Below, piece after piece: positions 57,701 to 64,000 of a stretch of 64,000 bases of DNA (position 1 is its first letter; every line of letters begins with the position of its first letter). Source of the stretch: Apostichopus japonicus (lineage: Eukaryota > Echinodermata > Holothuroidea > Aspidochirotida > Stichopodidae); assembly GCF_037975245.1 (NCBI RefSeq), contig NC_092563.1, positions 28,171,960 to 28,235,959 on the forward strand, in the 5' to 3' direction. The notes under the pieces were generated by a model. It was given only the letters and a program-made list of their open reading frames with translations, was not told the origin of the DNA and did not search any database. Both the position numbers and the translations under genes were made by a program.

Positions 57701-59766
57701 GCTTGCACGTTATGGTAGTTCATTACACTGACTTATTGGCACACAAAACTTCTATATGGTGTTAAAGGTTAGTTACTTCCTGCTTACTAAACAAGGAATC
57801 AAATGGCTTTAAATTGTATAGATCCAATAGGCACTGAGATGTATCCAAGTATGAATGTAAGATACTTGGTGTAAACAATGATGTTTATTTTTACTTACAC
57901 ATGCAAAATACAGAGCATATATACCAATGACAGGAATTCACATAAAATTTATGTTTTTGCCCATCGTGGTTACAGAGCTCAATGCAGGTAACAGTGAACT
58001 AATAGTGACATTAACCTGCCACATTTGATGTCAATGTTAAATATTGAAACAGGATATTTACAGCTACTGCAACAATAGAACAATAGCTAGCATCAACCAA
58101 GCAGTAAGGCAAAACAAAATGAGGTTACAAACTTCACCACCTTTGAACTAATATAAAATGAACAGAAGAAACATATTTTCTTAATTTTCTGAAATATTCT
58201 GTGGCAGAAAAGTTTAGCTGTTAAGTACTGATCAAGTTGTTGTGACAAGGAGGGAAATGCCAGGTACATCCACCTAGTTAAAGAAATACTCCATTGGCTG
58301 ACTGAAATCAATTGTTTAAAGAAATTGCTGCAGTTTTAGGTCAAAACCTTGGCCCCCTCATAGAGTCGTATATGGCAAGGATATGAATTTTACAAATTTT
58401 GTGATATTTTGTGAATGTATCTGGCCACAGCAGAGTGAACAATGACATCTTGGCAATTGAGGCAAAATGTATCTGCTATTCTTAAAGGTATCTTAATCAT
58501 TTACCAACACAGGAAAATAATAGTTGTACAAACTATTTTGTATTTTGATGATTTTCTAGAGAGAGAGAGCTAGTACATAGACAGATAAGGAGAACATGCC
58601 CAATGTATCATATTTAAAGGATACATCACCAACAAAATCATAAAACAGAAGTAAAGATTTTGAAGAAAAGCTGCCAAGATGACATCACAGAATACTTATT
58701 GCGATCCATTCCCTGGAGAAAGGGACGGCTTAACCAGTGAAGGTAGGTCAAATTCAATCAGCCATATCTCGACTTTGGCGAAAAATTATGATGGTGATAA
58801 TAATCTTAACATAACATTAGTAAATGCAAAACTCAATGATCAACCCAGCTTAAAATTAACCACACTTTTACCATGTTAACTAACCACAGATTTACCACTT
58901 TTACCATGGTAAAATTATGGTAAATCTGTGATAAATTACCATGATTAACCATGATATTTTGGCCTTATGGATGCAGTAAAACCACGGTTCACCATAATTA
59001 ACAACATTATATATTGCAATCGCAGAAGAAGGTTACCTGTCGAAAAACCGGGCCGACATCTGTGTCATTTCTCAGTTCTTCCTCTCCTCCTTTAAGAAAG
59101 ATTATTGCCCCTTCGGGAACTTCCTTTATCTTCTTTAGTTTAGAGCATAGTCTCTTCCTATTTTCGACATGAAGCTCCACTGATATAGTAAGTGAAGCGG
59201 GTCCCCTGGAGAATTCTGGTCTATCAAAAAATTACAACAGTATTTTAAGAACAATATTTTTGACATGTATTTTCATGCCTAACATTTGGTTACCAGATAC
59301 TAATACCATACCAGCATGAAGGGTCACAAGTCAACACTCTTAGCTATAGCCAGCTTCAGGCAGCACATCAATCAAATTACATATGGTCACTGGACTGATG
59401 TTACTTTACCTTCCTCAAACAAGTTTGTGTCAACAAGTGAGGATTGTTAAGCATGTATTTAATGTACAGGTACAGTGCCAGTAGGCTTGCTTATTAACAA
59501 CATGAACCTAAGTATAGTACCATATTTTATGCTAACACAATCACAAATATGCATCATAAGCCTAGGCTATGCCTTCACGCTTTATTGCCTATGCCTAACT
59601 GAGGTGTGCGATTTTCCACAACTTTCGGAGGTATTATTAAGATAGTATAATGCCTGTCCTAACATTAACAAGTAACCCTTCCAATCATTGCGTATCTGAG
59701 GTTACCCAAGCAGACAGTCAAACTGGCAGAGTACAAAATGGGAAGTTACTTTGCTACTTCAGCCAT
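36644..59766 (-). CDS. PEPD: Xaa-Pro dipeptidase (prolidase), 15 coding exons
   Basis: Prolidase is a cytosolic di-manganese homodimer that cleaves Xaa-Pro dipeptides, the last step in recovering proline from collagen and diet. Fifteen phase-compatible GT-AG exons join into 488 residues (human 493). In transcript order: 59750..59766, 59037..59220, 57042..57169, 54657..54720, 54109..54156, 53118..53179, 51242..51286, 49023..49145, 48446..48514, 47387..47464, 46252..46400, 41123..41307, 39698..39808, 37965..38048 and 36644..36763. The N-terminal domain is about 1-160; the pita-bread metallopeptidase domain follows. The metal ligands are D276, D287, H370, E413 and E453; substrate-side H255, H377 and R399 are also present. 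One residue is gained between H370 and E413 relative to human. No stop or frameshift was found, so the gene should be functional. The first 17-bp exon is the least certain. Confidence 0.96.
37030..37277. mobile_element. Probable short hAT-like element remnant in PEPD intron 14
   Basis: The right end CCTAGGATCCGCCCCTG reads, from outside, CAGGGGCGGATCCTAGG, a common hAT-type terminus. The left end is unclear and no clean target duplication was found. The interior GGCTATAACGACTCCAG resembles the inverse of sequence near 5430. Confidence 0.4.
37965..38048 (-). CDS. PEPD: PEPD coding exon 14
   Basis: Residues 422-449, beginning ILEEAM and ending YLKFGG. The acceptor is GTTGCCTAG and the donor is GTAAGT. 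Phase 0. Confidence 0.93.
38349..38669 (-). pseudogene. Non-LTR retrotransposon 3'-end fragment in PEPD intron 13
   Basis: The minus-strand frame reads [20 protein letters not shown], then [29 protein letters not shown] and [11 protein letters not shown]. That is the usual C-terminal end of CR1/L2-type LINE reverse-transcriptase proteins. One in-frame stop interrupts it at about 38568. It is a 5'-truncated relic in the same orientation as PEPD and looks like a different lineage from the fragment at 29440..29910. Confidence 0.78.
39165..39475 (-). mobile_element. tRNA-derived SINE in PEPD intron 13
   Basis: Read on the minus strand, the head (about 39475..39380) carries an A-box-like GACCAAGTGG and a B box GGTTCGATACC. 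A body of about 200 bp follows, with GGGAAAACCG on the plus strand, and it ends in an (ATT)n-like tail at 39168..39190. A decayed relative lies at 52068..52260. Confidence 0.75.
39698..39808 (-). CDS. PEPD: PEPD coding exon 13
   Basis: Residues 385-421, with [18 protein letters not shown], supplying R399 and metal ligand E413. The acceptor is TATTCGTAG and the donor is GTAAGT. The one-residue gain relative to human is at its start. Confidence 0.94.
40160..40400 (+). repeat. Dispersed repeat carrying a perfect DR1 motif, with CA-rich tail, in PEPD intron 12
   Basis: Shares phrases with 35400..35830 and ends in a CACACACACA-rich tail. TGACCTTTGACCT at 40239..40251 is the complement of AGGTCAAAGGTCA, the consensus DR1 site of RXR, HNF4 and COUP-TF receptors. 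The repeat family name is unknown to me. Confidence 0.6.
41123..41307 (-). CDS. PEPD: PEPD coding exon 12
   Basis: Residues 323-384, with [19 protein letters not shown], supplying H370 and H377. The acceptor is CTCTTTTTCAG and the donor is GTGAGA. Confidence 0.96.
42447..43006. mobile_element. Inner foldback element, ~175-bp arms
   Basis: AGTCCAGGTCAAAATTTCTT at the left is matched by ...GAAATTTTGACCTGGACT at the right. Similarity continues inward for about 175 bp with mismatches (GCATTCTGATGAAATTTGC against GCAAATTTCACCAGAATGC). It is nested between the arms of the 4 kb element. Confidence 0.72.
43058..43695 (+). mobile_element. TTAA-type MITE (638 bp), sister of 33032..33653
   Basis: The ends TTAAAGCAGCATTTTG and CAAAATGCTGCTTTAA are perfect inverted repeats. 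Its reverse complement aligns with 33032..33653 along the whole length examined. It sits between the arms of the 4 kb inverted-repeat element. Confidence 0.83.
43893..44198 (+). pseudogene. Degraded fragment of a transposon-associated-type protein
   Basis: Two overlapping frames together resemble a small domain common in uncharacterised, often transposon-linked proteins of marine animals. One frame gives MYDNEWYIG; the other continues with [14 protein letters not shown] and then ALPWPQ...CWISF. A frameshift is needed between the halves near 44060, so it is broken. Family recognition is by memory and function is unknown. It may be cargo or remnant of the surrounding element. Confidence 0.4.
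44294..44400 (+). repeat. Two-copy ~47-bp direct repeat
   Basis: ACTGCAAGCATTCATCAAGT...AAAGTGTGCTAA(A)CTTGT occurs twice, 44294..44340 and 44352..44400, with small differences. Confidence 0.75.
44412..44442. repeat. Perfect 31-bp palindrome
   Basis: CATGGAGCTATAAAC, one A, then GTTTATAGCTCCATG: a perfect 15-bp stem with one central base. Confidence 0.85.
46148..46186. repeat. 17-bp-stem hairpin next to the PEPD exon 11 donor
   Basis: ACAGCTGTCTTAACATT, a 5-nt loop, then AATGTTAAGACAGCTGT. A third copy of the half-site (ACAGCTGTCTTAACATTGCAG) follows at 46189. The hairpin lies 66 to 104 bp into intron 11 on the transcript strand. Confidence 0.8.
46252..46400 (-). CDS. PEPD: PEPD coding exon 11
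   Basis: Residues 273-323, with [16 protein letters not shown], supplying metal ligands D276 and D287. The acceptor is TTTCTGTAG and the donor is GTATTT. Confidence 0.96.
46860..46995. repeat. (AT)n-flanked short repeat in PEPD intron 10/11 vicinity
   Basis: TATATATA runs at about 46869..46889 and 46970..46994 flank about 80 bp that includes GTTGAGACGAGTTGAGAC and GTTACTCAGAGTTTCAGGCG. It probably belongs to a dispersed repeat. It lies in PEPD intron 10. Confidence 0.5.
47224..47370 (+). mobile_element. tRNA-derived SINE next to PEPD exon 10
   Basis: CCTAGTGATTAGGGTGTTTG resembles an A-box region and GGTTCGAATCC (47275..47285) is a perfect B box. The tRNA-like head is followed by a CTGTTCTTCATTTTCC body. 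It ends about 11 bp from the exon 10 donor and is antisense to PEPD. It is not a functional tRNA: the acceptor and anticodon arms do not fold cleanly. Confidence 0.7.
47387..47464 (-). CDS. PEPD: PEPD coding exon 10
   Basis: Residues 247-273, with [10 protein letters not shown]; this contains H255. The acceptor is GTTTCCTTCAG and the donor is GTGAGT. tRNA-derived SINEs lie close on both sides. Confidence 0.94.
47546..47870 (+). mobile_element. tRNA-derived SINE pair (one partial, one longer) in PEPD intron 9
   Basis: A partial copy starts at GGTTGGATAACTCAATTGGTAAATTGC (47550). A longer copy starts at GGCTGGATAGCTCAGTTGCTAG (47731), has a TTGTAA anticodon-like loop (Thr-like) and a B box GGTTCAAAACTC (47799..47810). 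Its body, CTGTTCTTGCC...CATTTTCC, resembles that of 47224..47370. A 10-bp duplication, AGGTCACTGG twice, lies before the B box. Confidence 0.68.
48163..48270 (+). repeat. ~100-bp direct repeat, copy 1 (PEPD intron 9)
   Basis: Matches 48741..48838 closely (ACAAAGTTTCCAACATT, ACATTTCTAGTTATTTTGCAT). The two copies lie on either side of PEPD exon 9. Confidence 0.8.
48446..48514 (-). CDS. PEPD: PEPD coding exon 9
   Basis: Residues 224-247, with [11 protein letters not shown] and RHTSYTCIC. The acceptor is CTTTTTTCAG and the donor is GTAAGT. It is flanked on both sides by a related 100-bp repeat. Confidence 0.93.
48741..48838 (+). repeat. ~100-bp direct repeat, copy 2 (PEPD intron 8)
   Basis: Second copy of 48163..48270, with a 10-bp deletion after TCTGTTTT and a few substitutions. 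Confidence 0.8.
49023..49145 (-). CDS. PEPD: PEPD coding exon 8
   Basis: Residues 183-224, with [14 protein letters not shown] and ISSEAH, the start of the metallopeptidase fold. The acceptor is ACCTTTCAG, directly next to the 52-bp minisatellite. The donor GTGAAG is weak. Confidence 0.93.
49155..50290 (+). repeat. ~52-bp minisatellite, about 22 units, abutting PEPD exon 8
   Basis: The unit is AACAGACACAATCAACAATA + ACAACAAAACATGGAGAAAA + AACAATGAGAAG. Variants have 45 to 52 bp, for example lacking ACA in GACAGTC or carrying GGGG in place of GGAG. Higher-order variant patterns repeat along the array. It begins within about 10 bp of the exon 8 acceptor (49146). On the transcript strand it is T-rich. 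Long apparent frames on both strands (such as 49426..49764) are repeat artefacts. Confidence 0.92.
50489..50918 (+). repeat. ~430-bp dispersed repeat of unknown family, copy in PEPD intron 7
   Basis: Aligns along its whole length with 56503..56945: GGTGGCATAC at the start, GGTCAATTGAGG, AAATTGTTTACTACTGA, GTCAGCTATCCGGTGATG and GTGTGTAAG near the end. It has no coding frame and no clear inverted ends. Confidence 0.75.
51242..51286 (-). CDS. PEPD: PEPD coding exon 7
   Basis: Residues 168-183, with [14 protein letters not shown]. The acceptor is CTTCTTTTCACAG and the donor is GTAAAG. Only 45 bp. Confidence 0.92.
52068..52260 (-). mobile_element. Decayed tRNA-derived SINE, relative of 39165..39475
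   Basis: Shares GTGGGAGAA, GGCTTAC, GGGAAAACCG and the TTGGCTAGGGTCGCAGACCC remnant of the B-box region with the intron 13 SINE. The promoter boxes are degraded. Confidence 0.5.
53118..53179 (-). CDS. PEPD: PEPD coding exon 6
   Basis: Residues 148-168, with [17 protein letters not shown]. The acceptor is CCTTTCGCAG and the donor is GTAAGA. Confidence 0.93.
54109..54156 (-). CDS. PEPD: PEPD coding exon 5
   Basis: Residues 132-147, with [10 protein letters not shown]. The acceptor is GTTTGTATTCAG and the donor is GTGAGT. Phase 0, 48 bp. Confidence 0.93.
54657..54720 (-). CDS. PEPD: PEPD coding exon 4
   Basis: Residues 110-131, with [12 protein letters not shown]. The acceptor is TTTTTTTGGTAG and the donor is GTAAAT. 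Confidence 0.93.
54957..55313 (-). mobile_element. TTAA-type MITE copy in PEPD intron 3
   Basis: Starts at TTAAAGGGTGTGAAGACTC and aligns in reverse with 26705..27071 (ACACTAGTGT, CTGCGGTCAATACCCACAGC, GGACATCTCAGGTCCAGCT). The right end is degraded (GTCTTCAATGCCGG) and its TTAA is lost. Confidence 0.7.
56503..56945 (+). repeat. ~430-bp dispersed repeat of unknown family, copy in PEPD intron 3
   Basis: Second copy of 50489..50918, in the same orientation. It ends about 100 bp from exon 3. Confidence 0.75.
57042..57169 (-). CDS. PEPD: PEPD coding exon 3
   Basis: Residues 68-110, with [12 protein letters not shown] and [11 protein letters not shown]. The acceptor is TTGTTTCCTAG and the donor is GTACGT. 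The exit phase splits codon 110. Confidence 0.94.
58885..58930. repeat. 46-bp perfect-stem palindrome in PEPD intron 2
   Basis: CACAGATTTACCA ... TGGTAAATCTGTG encloses TTTTACCATGGTAAAA (58899..58914), so nearly the whole stretch is self-complementary. The ACCATGGT and TTACCAT theme continues to about 58965. Confidence 0.75.
59037..59220 (-). CDS. PEPD: PEPD coding exon 2
   Basis: Residues 7-67, with NRKRLC, the FLKGGEE strand and the [10 protein letters not shown] segment. The acceptor is TTTTTTGATAG and the donor is GTAACC (59031..59036). Confidence 0.93.
59750..59766 (-). CDS. PEPD: PEPD coding exon 1 (17-bp coding part)
   Basis: ATG at 59764..59766 in a strong context (GACCATGG) opens a six-residue frame (MAEVAK) that ends at the donor GTAACT. 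The frame joins exon 2 exactly and brings the first 67 residues to the same length as the human protein. The exon is too short to be certain without a transcript. Confidence 0.6.
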
Positions 59767-61197
59767 GGTCACCACTTGTCCTTTCTTACAGCTGATGAAA
59801 TAAAGTAACTGCTGTTGATCAAGCTCCTAAATTCAACGTGTGTAACTGCGACGATATAGGCTAACTTTCTATTTCTGAGTTAACGAAAACAAGAGAACAA
59901 TGATATCGGATCATCGGAGGCGCTTCCAGGGTTGCTCTTCCGTTATTTTAGGATACACATGTGACTCACTAACGTGAGTTGGTGTACCATAGAAATTGAA
60001 TTACTTCAATTTCTATGCTGATGACGCAGATTTTTATACATTTATGTGGCTGATAAGCGCCGCGTTCAAATCAGGGCCATAACAACTCCCTGTTGAAATC
60101 TAGTATCCTGGTTAAGGAGGGGTGAAGAGTTCCAGCGTTTTGAATGGTACCAAAACATGCACAATATACAGCAAGCCAAGTTGTAAAGTGATAATATCGG
60201 TGGATCATTTGGATCAACAAATGCTGGTTCACAATAATCACATGATGAAAATGCTTATGTGTTTCGATTTTACACAATGAATAATTTTGGTTCTGCATGT
60301 CATGTAAAAATGCAAGTTCAAAGGAGTGGTACTGTTATGTGGTAGTGAAGTTTCTTCGGCTATACTGATTTTCACGATCCCTGGAATGCTCCTTTAAGGC
60401 TAGTAACTGATTGTAGCCTGCGTCGGATCATCAGTGCAGGCCTAAAAGTTAACTCATTGTAGGAATAAATTAACCAAAACATATGTTCTTTCAACTTGAT
60501 ATGGACAGCTGAGAGCACGGTTGGATGACATTCAACACCATTTGCTTTTGACAAACCTTTTACTTACCTTTAAACATGTCATATAAATCATATAAAAGTC
60601 TTACGTTTCTTTATTGAGTTTGTATTGTATCGGAGGAACTAACATATTGGTCGGTGCATACCATTCAAATTGCCAAGTTGAACCTCGGGTCATTTCTCAA
60701 AAAATTAAAGTGTTACTCAACTGTGTCCACTCAAAATATATGTTTTTTTTTCATCCTACAGTCGTTCTTTAATTTAATTTCTGATTGGTATAATTCCGTT
60801 CGATTTTTGTTAACTATTTTTAAAATATTCATTCGAACCCACTGATACTAAAACATATGTTCCCGACACGAGCTTACAGATAATGGCAGTGTCAACCCTA
60901 ATAAACGCTTGCGGTTTGCAGTTTTTGGGAATTCCCGCTTTTGCAAGGTAGAAAGTTCCCAATTCGGTCACAGTGCCACTGAAATTCAGTCCATGCCTTG
61001 CATAATTATGGAAAATGCAATGAAATCATTGTTCACAAAAGAGTTTATAATATATAAGTCAATCCAATTTGCTTGGAGTGGACTATTATCCTTGATGAAT
61101 GGGAGGAAGCCATGTGACTATCAAATGGTCACAGGACGGAAGCATGATCACAGGTCGAAAGGACAACAGTTCCAAAAAAAGGAGGCAGCATTTGTAT
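59767..61197. other. PEPD upstream flank, candidate promoter region
   Basis: No further coding exon was recognised. A 13-bp perfect hairpin, CATAGAAATTGAA/TTCAATTTCTATG (59988..60017), is present. No TATA box or start site could be assigned. Confidence 0.35.
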
Positions 61198-61205
61198 TTT
61201 ATGAT

Positions 61206-61420
61206 CAGAGGCGTATATAGAGATATGCGGCTATGGCAAGCCTAATGTGCAATAATTGGAAAAACTCAGTTTTCGAGTGAAAAACAGAATTTAACGAATT
61301 ATTGCACATTAGGCGCGCAAAAAAAAAGTATTTTTCGAGATAAAAACAGCCTATCAGTCGATAACCTGAGGTTTTTGAACGAAATTATTCCACATCAGGC
61401 TTGCCATATATATGGCTCTG
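61206..61420. mobile_element. Short hAT-like MITE with nested hairpins (215 bp)
   Basis: The left end is CAGAGGCGTATATAG and the right end is TATATATGGCTCTG. Flanking 8-mers TTTATGAT (61198..61205) and TTTAGGAT (61421..61428) match at 7 of 8. Inside, GCCTAATGTGCAATAATT (61240..61257) pairs perfectly with 61297..61314. A second pairing, GGCAAGCC..GGCTTGCC, reaches 61405. Confidence 0.72.
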
Positions 61421-62358
61421 TTTAGGATGACCGCAAGAATGTTAGCTAGTGTATAGAGTAGTCAATACGAAAATTTATATTTCACAGATGAAAGAGAAAC
61501 ATATTTCTAAACATGTTGAGGAAATTTGCATTCAATGTACCATTTTCGACGTAACAACATCTGAAGTTGATACGGTTTACAGCAAGTAAATAGGTCCATA
61601 CCTGGAATCATAAATGAAGCATATAGTAGAAAAGAACACAGTTTCACTGGTTTTCTGTAATTCTGTACAAGTATTACACGGTGCCCTTTTTACCCTTTTT
61701 TTCAAACTTTGACAGTGCCAATACTTGGGTCATATTAACATCAGTATATATTAGCGTGCTAAAATGCAATCTTATCTTATTTGACTAGGATAATTAAATG
61801 GTGCAGCCATTTCTGAGAGAGGAAGGAAAATTTAAGCATTAAAATTCATACCTAGGTACAATATAAATCGTCCAGTGCGGGGTTATGGAGGGCAAGGGGG
61901 GCTACTTGCAACCGAATCTGGTATGTCAATAAATATTTTAAGAGGTTCTCTTTTGTTACTTTTTTTCTTCTTCTTGATTTGTGTCATTACTTGGCCAGAT
62001 GCATGCATGGAATCACGGACAGCACAATTATTATATACACATGTACATGTATGGCATGTAGAACAATGGCAAACGGGGGGGGGGGGTGGCAAAACCGCCA
62101 AGACTTTTTTTGGCGGGTAGTGGAGGTAGAGTACTTATCGAACCTATTTTCGAGGAAAAAAAACGTTTTTTTCTGCCAGTGATAGACAAATATTTGGGGC
62201 CTAATCGCCCCCCCCCCCCCCCCCGCTCTTCGCCATTGCCGCACCATTGATCTATACGTATGTGTGCTTTAAAGGACTGGGAGGATTCCAATCTCTACAT
62301 GGTGTACACTACTAGTCTGGCTGAATTGTAATAGAACAAATCCGTTCTAGGATAAAAC

Positions 62359-63260
62359 CAGTGACGTGCGCAGGATTTCAAGGGGAAGGGGAAATTCTAA
62401 ATTTACCTATATGACTGATTTAGGACATGAACCATTATAAAATGGCCAGAGGCGGAAGTAGGATTTTTAAAGTGACGGGATCTGGCGGTTATGGTAGCTG
62501 AAGGTCGACTCCCATGGGGGAGGTGAACGTTTCGAAAGGTCGTCCCCAGGAAAAAGTTTATACGTCAAATAATGCATTATGATATACCGGTATTTTTCTG
62601 CTATATATGAATGAGGTCTATAGTTGCTTAAAAGCCAAGGTTGTTCTAATAAGTACTAGTGATTTGTTGTGTGAGTTTGAAAAGGCCGGTCATCTTTACC
62701 CCCCCCCCCCCAAATCATCTTTACCCCCACACCACTGGATCCGTTTATGTGGGCTTCTTCGGAGGATTGGTCTAATTTTGCCAAGAAAAAAATTCAACTA
62801 AATACCGGTGACAGTTGGACGCAATGCCGAAAAGTAGGTACTCCGACTGAAAAGAAGATTCGATGTGTTGTTTAGGGGATTTTGCAATACGCAGTTTCAA
62901 GGGCCCTGCCACTGCAGTTGTGTTAAAGTGAAGAAGTGTACATTACGGGCAGTGGCGTAGCCAGGATTTTTCCAGTGGGGGGCGCTGGGGTGGGGGGGCT
63001 TGACCATTTCCTGGGAGGGCGTCTTGTTACCATGTAAGCGGAGCGCCACCATGTGTTGGCGCGTAGCGTAGCGAAATTTTTAGCTAAAAAGGCCTCCTAG
63101 ATCGTCGGAAATGACACTTCCCAAGCCTTGTAAGCAGGGGCGTCAATCGGATTTGAAACGTGGGGGGGGGACGTAATCGATTCGAGTATTCCGGCCGCAA
63201 GTACTATCTAAGCGGAGCACCACCATCGGTTGGCGGGCAGCGTACCAAGAAAATTTCAGA
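62359..63260. mobile_element. Cluster of hAT-type terminal sequences without partners
   Basis: Four left-end-like starts occur within 0.8 kb: CAGTGACGTGCGCAGG (62359), CAGAGGCGGAAGTAGG (62447), CAGTGGCGTAGCCAGG (62950) and CAGGGGCGTCAATCGG (63133). No matching right ends or 8-bp duplications were found. Between them lie GCGGAGCGCCACCATGTGTTGG-type segments shared with the elements at 1457 and 20385. They are probably nested or truncated copies, or elements continuing beyond what I could pair. Confidence 0.5.
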
Positions 63261-64000
63261 TTTCTATATCTGCCAGATCGCTGGAGATGGCACTTGCCAG
63301 GCTGGATAGCAGCCATCTAGTTGCGTGATTTCGGGAGAAAATTACAAATTCGTCACTCAGGAAATCTGCAATAAAGTTCATGCGGCCTTAATTTTTGGTG
63401 GATTATTTCTGTTATTAGTGATTCCAATTGACATCTTCATTAGAACCCAGTGCAAGTTGACAAATGATGCGGCGAACTGGAAACCCCAACCCCATTTTGC
63501 CTATGTTTCAGGATAGAATACCCCTCATTTGTTCAAACCAATGGCAACTAACAATCTGTGAATACATTTACTTCGAAATGGGCACATTATATTGCACCAA
63601 GTCGGTCAAGGAATGACCCCAGGGCCTCAGATATAGGCCTATAGGAACGATGCCCCAAAATGTCCCCGGACATACTATAGGCGAAGGAAGCTATCCGCCG
63701 CGACTGCATGTGAGTTTCTCGACTTGCCGTCCTGGGATTCATATCACAAAATTGTGAGTTTGACAACGGCATTGACATTTTTCGACAAATCTGCAAATTG
63801 CGCGTGTGAAAATAAGGAAAGATTGACTGGGCTTTCATCCAAGTAACATACTGAATGACCCAAAAATATGTCAAACTGCCATGATCAAAGATTGCGTCTG
63901 AAACATTATTAGGGTGATAGACTGATTCTCAGCGATAGTATTGTCTCCTTTCTTGAAAATTTGTTTTTATTAGCGATTTTAAGAGCATCAGGGTACGTCC
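63261..64000. other. Intergenic DNA, no gene recognised
   Basis: Two short open frames (63325..63516 plus, 63587..63874 minus) have no recognisable domain or codon pattern. Nothing else is seen. Confidence 0.45.

Noticed and set aside
61875-62291. Overlapping frames on both strands around 61875..62291
   Set aside because: G/C homopolymers keep several frames open at once; there is no codon bias or homology, and G-tract length is unreliable.
63325-63874. Two small open frames near the right edge as candidate genes
   Set aside because: They show no domain, no supporting splice structure and no start context beyond chance.

Overview
This is about 64 kb of AT-rich animal nuclear DNA. The genes have GT-AG introns, and much of the rest is transposon debris: short inverted-repeat elements, SINEs and LINE fragments. 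Nothing is prokaryotic: there are no long intact ORFs or operons. Gene content and repeat style suggest an invertebrate, plausibly a marine deuterostome such as an echinoderm. That placement is inference; no diagnostic marker was found.

Three protein-coding genes could be reconstructed exon by exon, and all three appear intact. (1) NDUFS6, a zinc-binding accessory subunit of mitochondrial complex I, on the minus strand: four coding exons, 30318 down to 26499, 122 residues. (2) MRPL36 (mitochondrial bL36m) on the plus strand: a single coding exon, 31227..31592, 121 residues. (3) PEPD (Xaa-Pro dipeptidase, prolidase) on the minus strand: fifteen coding exons, 59766 down to 36644, 488 residues, with all five metal ligands present. 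NDUFS6 and MRPL36 are head to head with about 0.9 kb between their start codons, as I recall them in the human genome. MRPL36 and PEPD are tail to tail.

Layout. 1..2393: intergenic, with a short hAT-like element and an L1-type LINE tail. 2394..16959: a nearly perfect direct tandem duplication of a 7.28 kb gene-free unit; most differences I noticed are G/C homopolymer lengths. 16960..26240: intergenic, with four-cornered evidence (inverted ends plus 8-bp target duplications) for several hAT-type short elements. 26241..31600: the NDUFS6/MRPL36 pair, with a reverse-transcriptase fossil in NDUFS6 intron 1 and a TTAA-type element in intron 3. 31600..36643: repeat-rich tail-to-tail interval with one element nested inside another. 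36644..59766: PEPD, whose introns hold a LINE tail, SINEs, a 4 kb inverted-repeat element with about 750-bp arms, a 52-bp minisatellite touching an exon boundary, and two related repeats of unknown type. 59767..64000: PEPD upstream flank, grading into short-element remnants.

The genes are housekeeping: two serve the mitochondrion (respiration and translation) and one recycles proline from dipeptides in the cytosol. I found no undescribed molecular system. The most interesting items are the apparently ancient NDUFS6-MRPL36 pair, the tandem duplication, the nested element with its recognisable empty-site paralogue, and the repeat structures pressed against PEPD exons.
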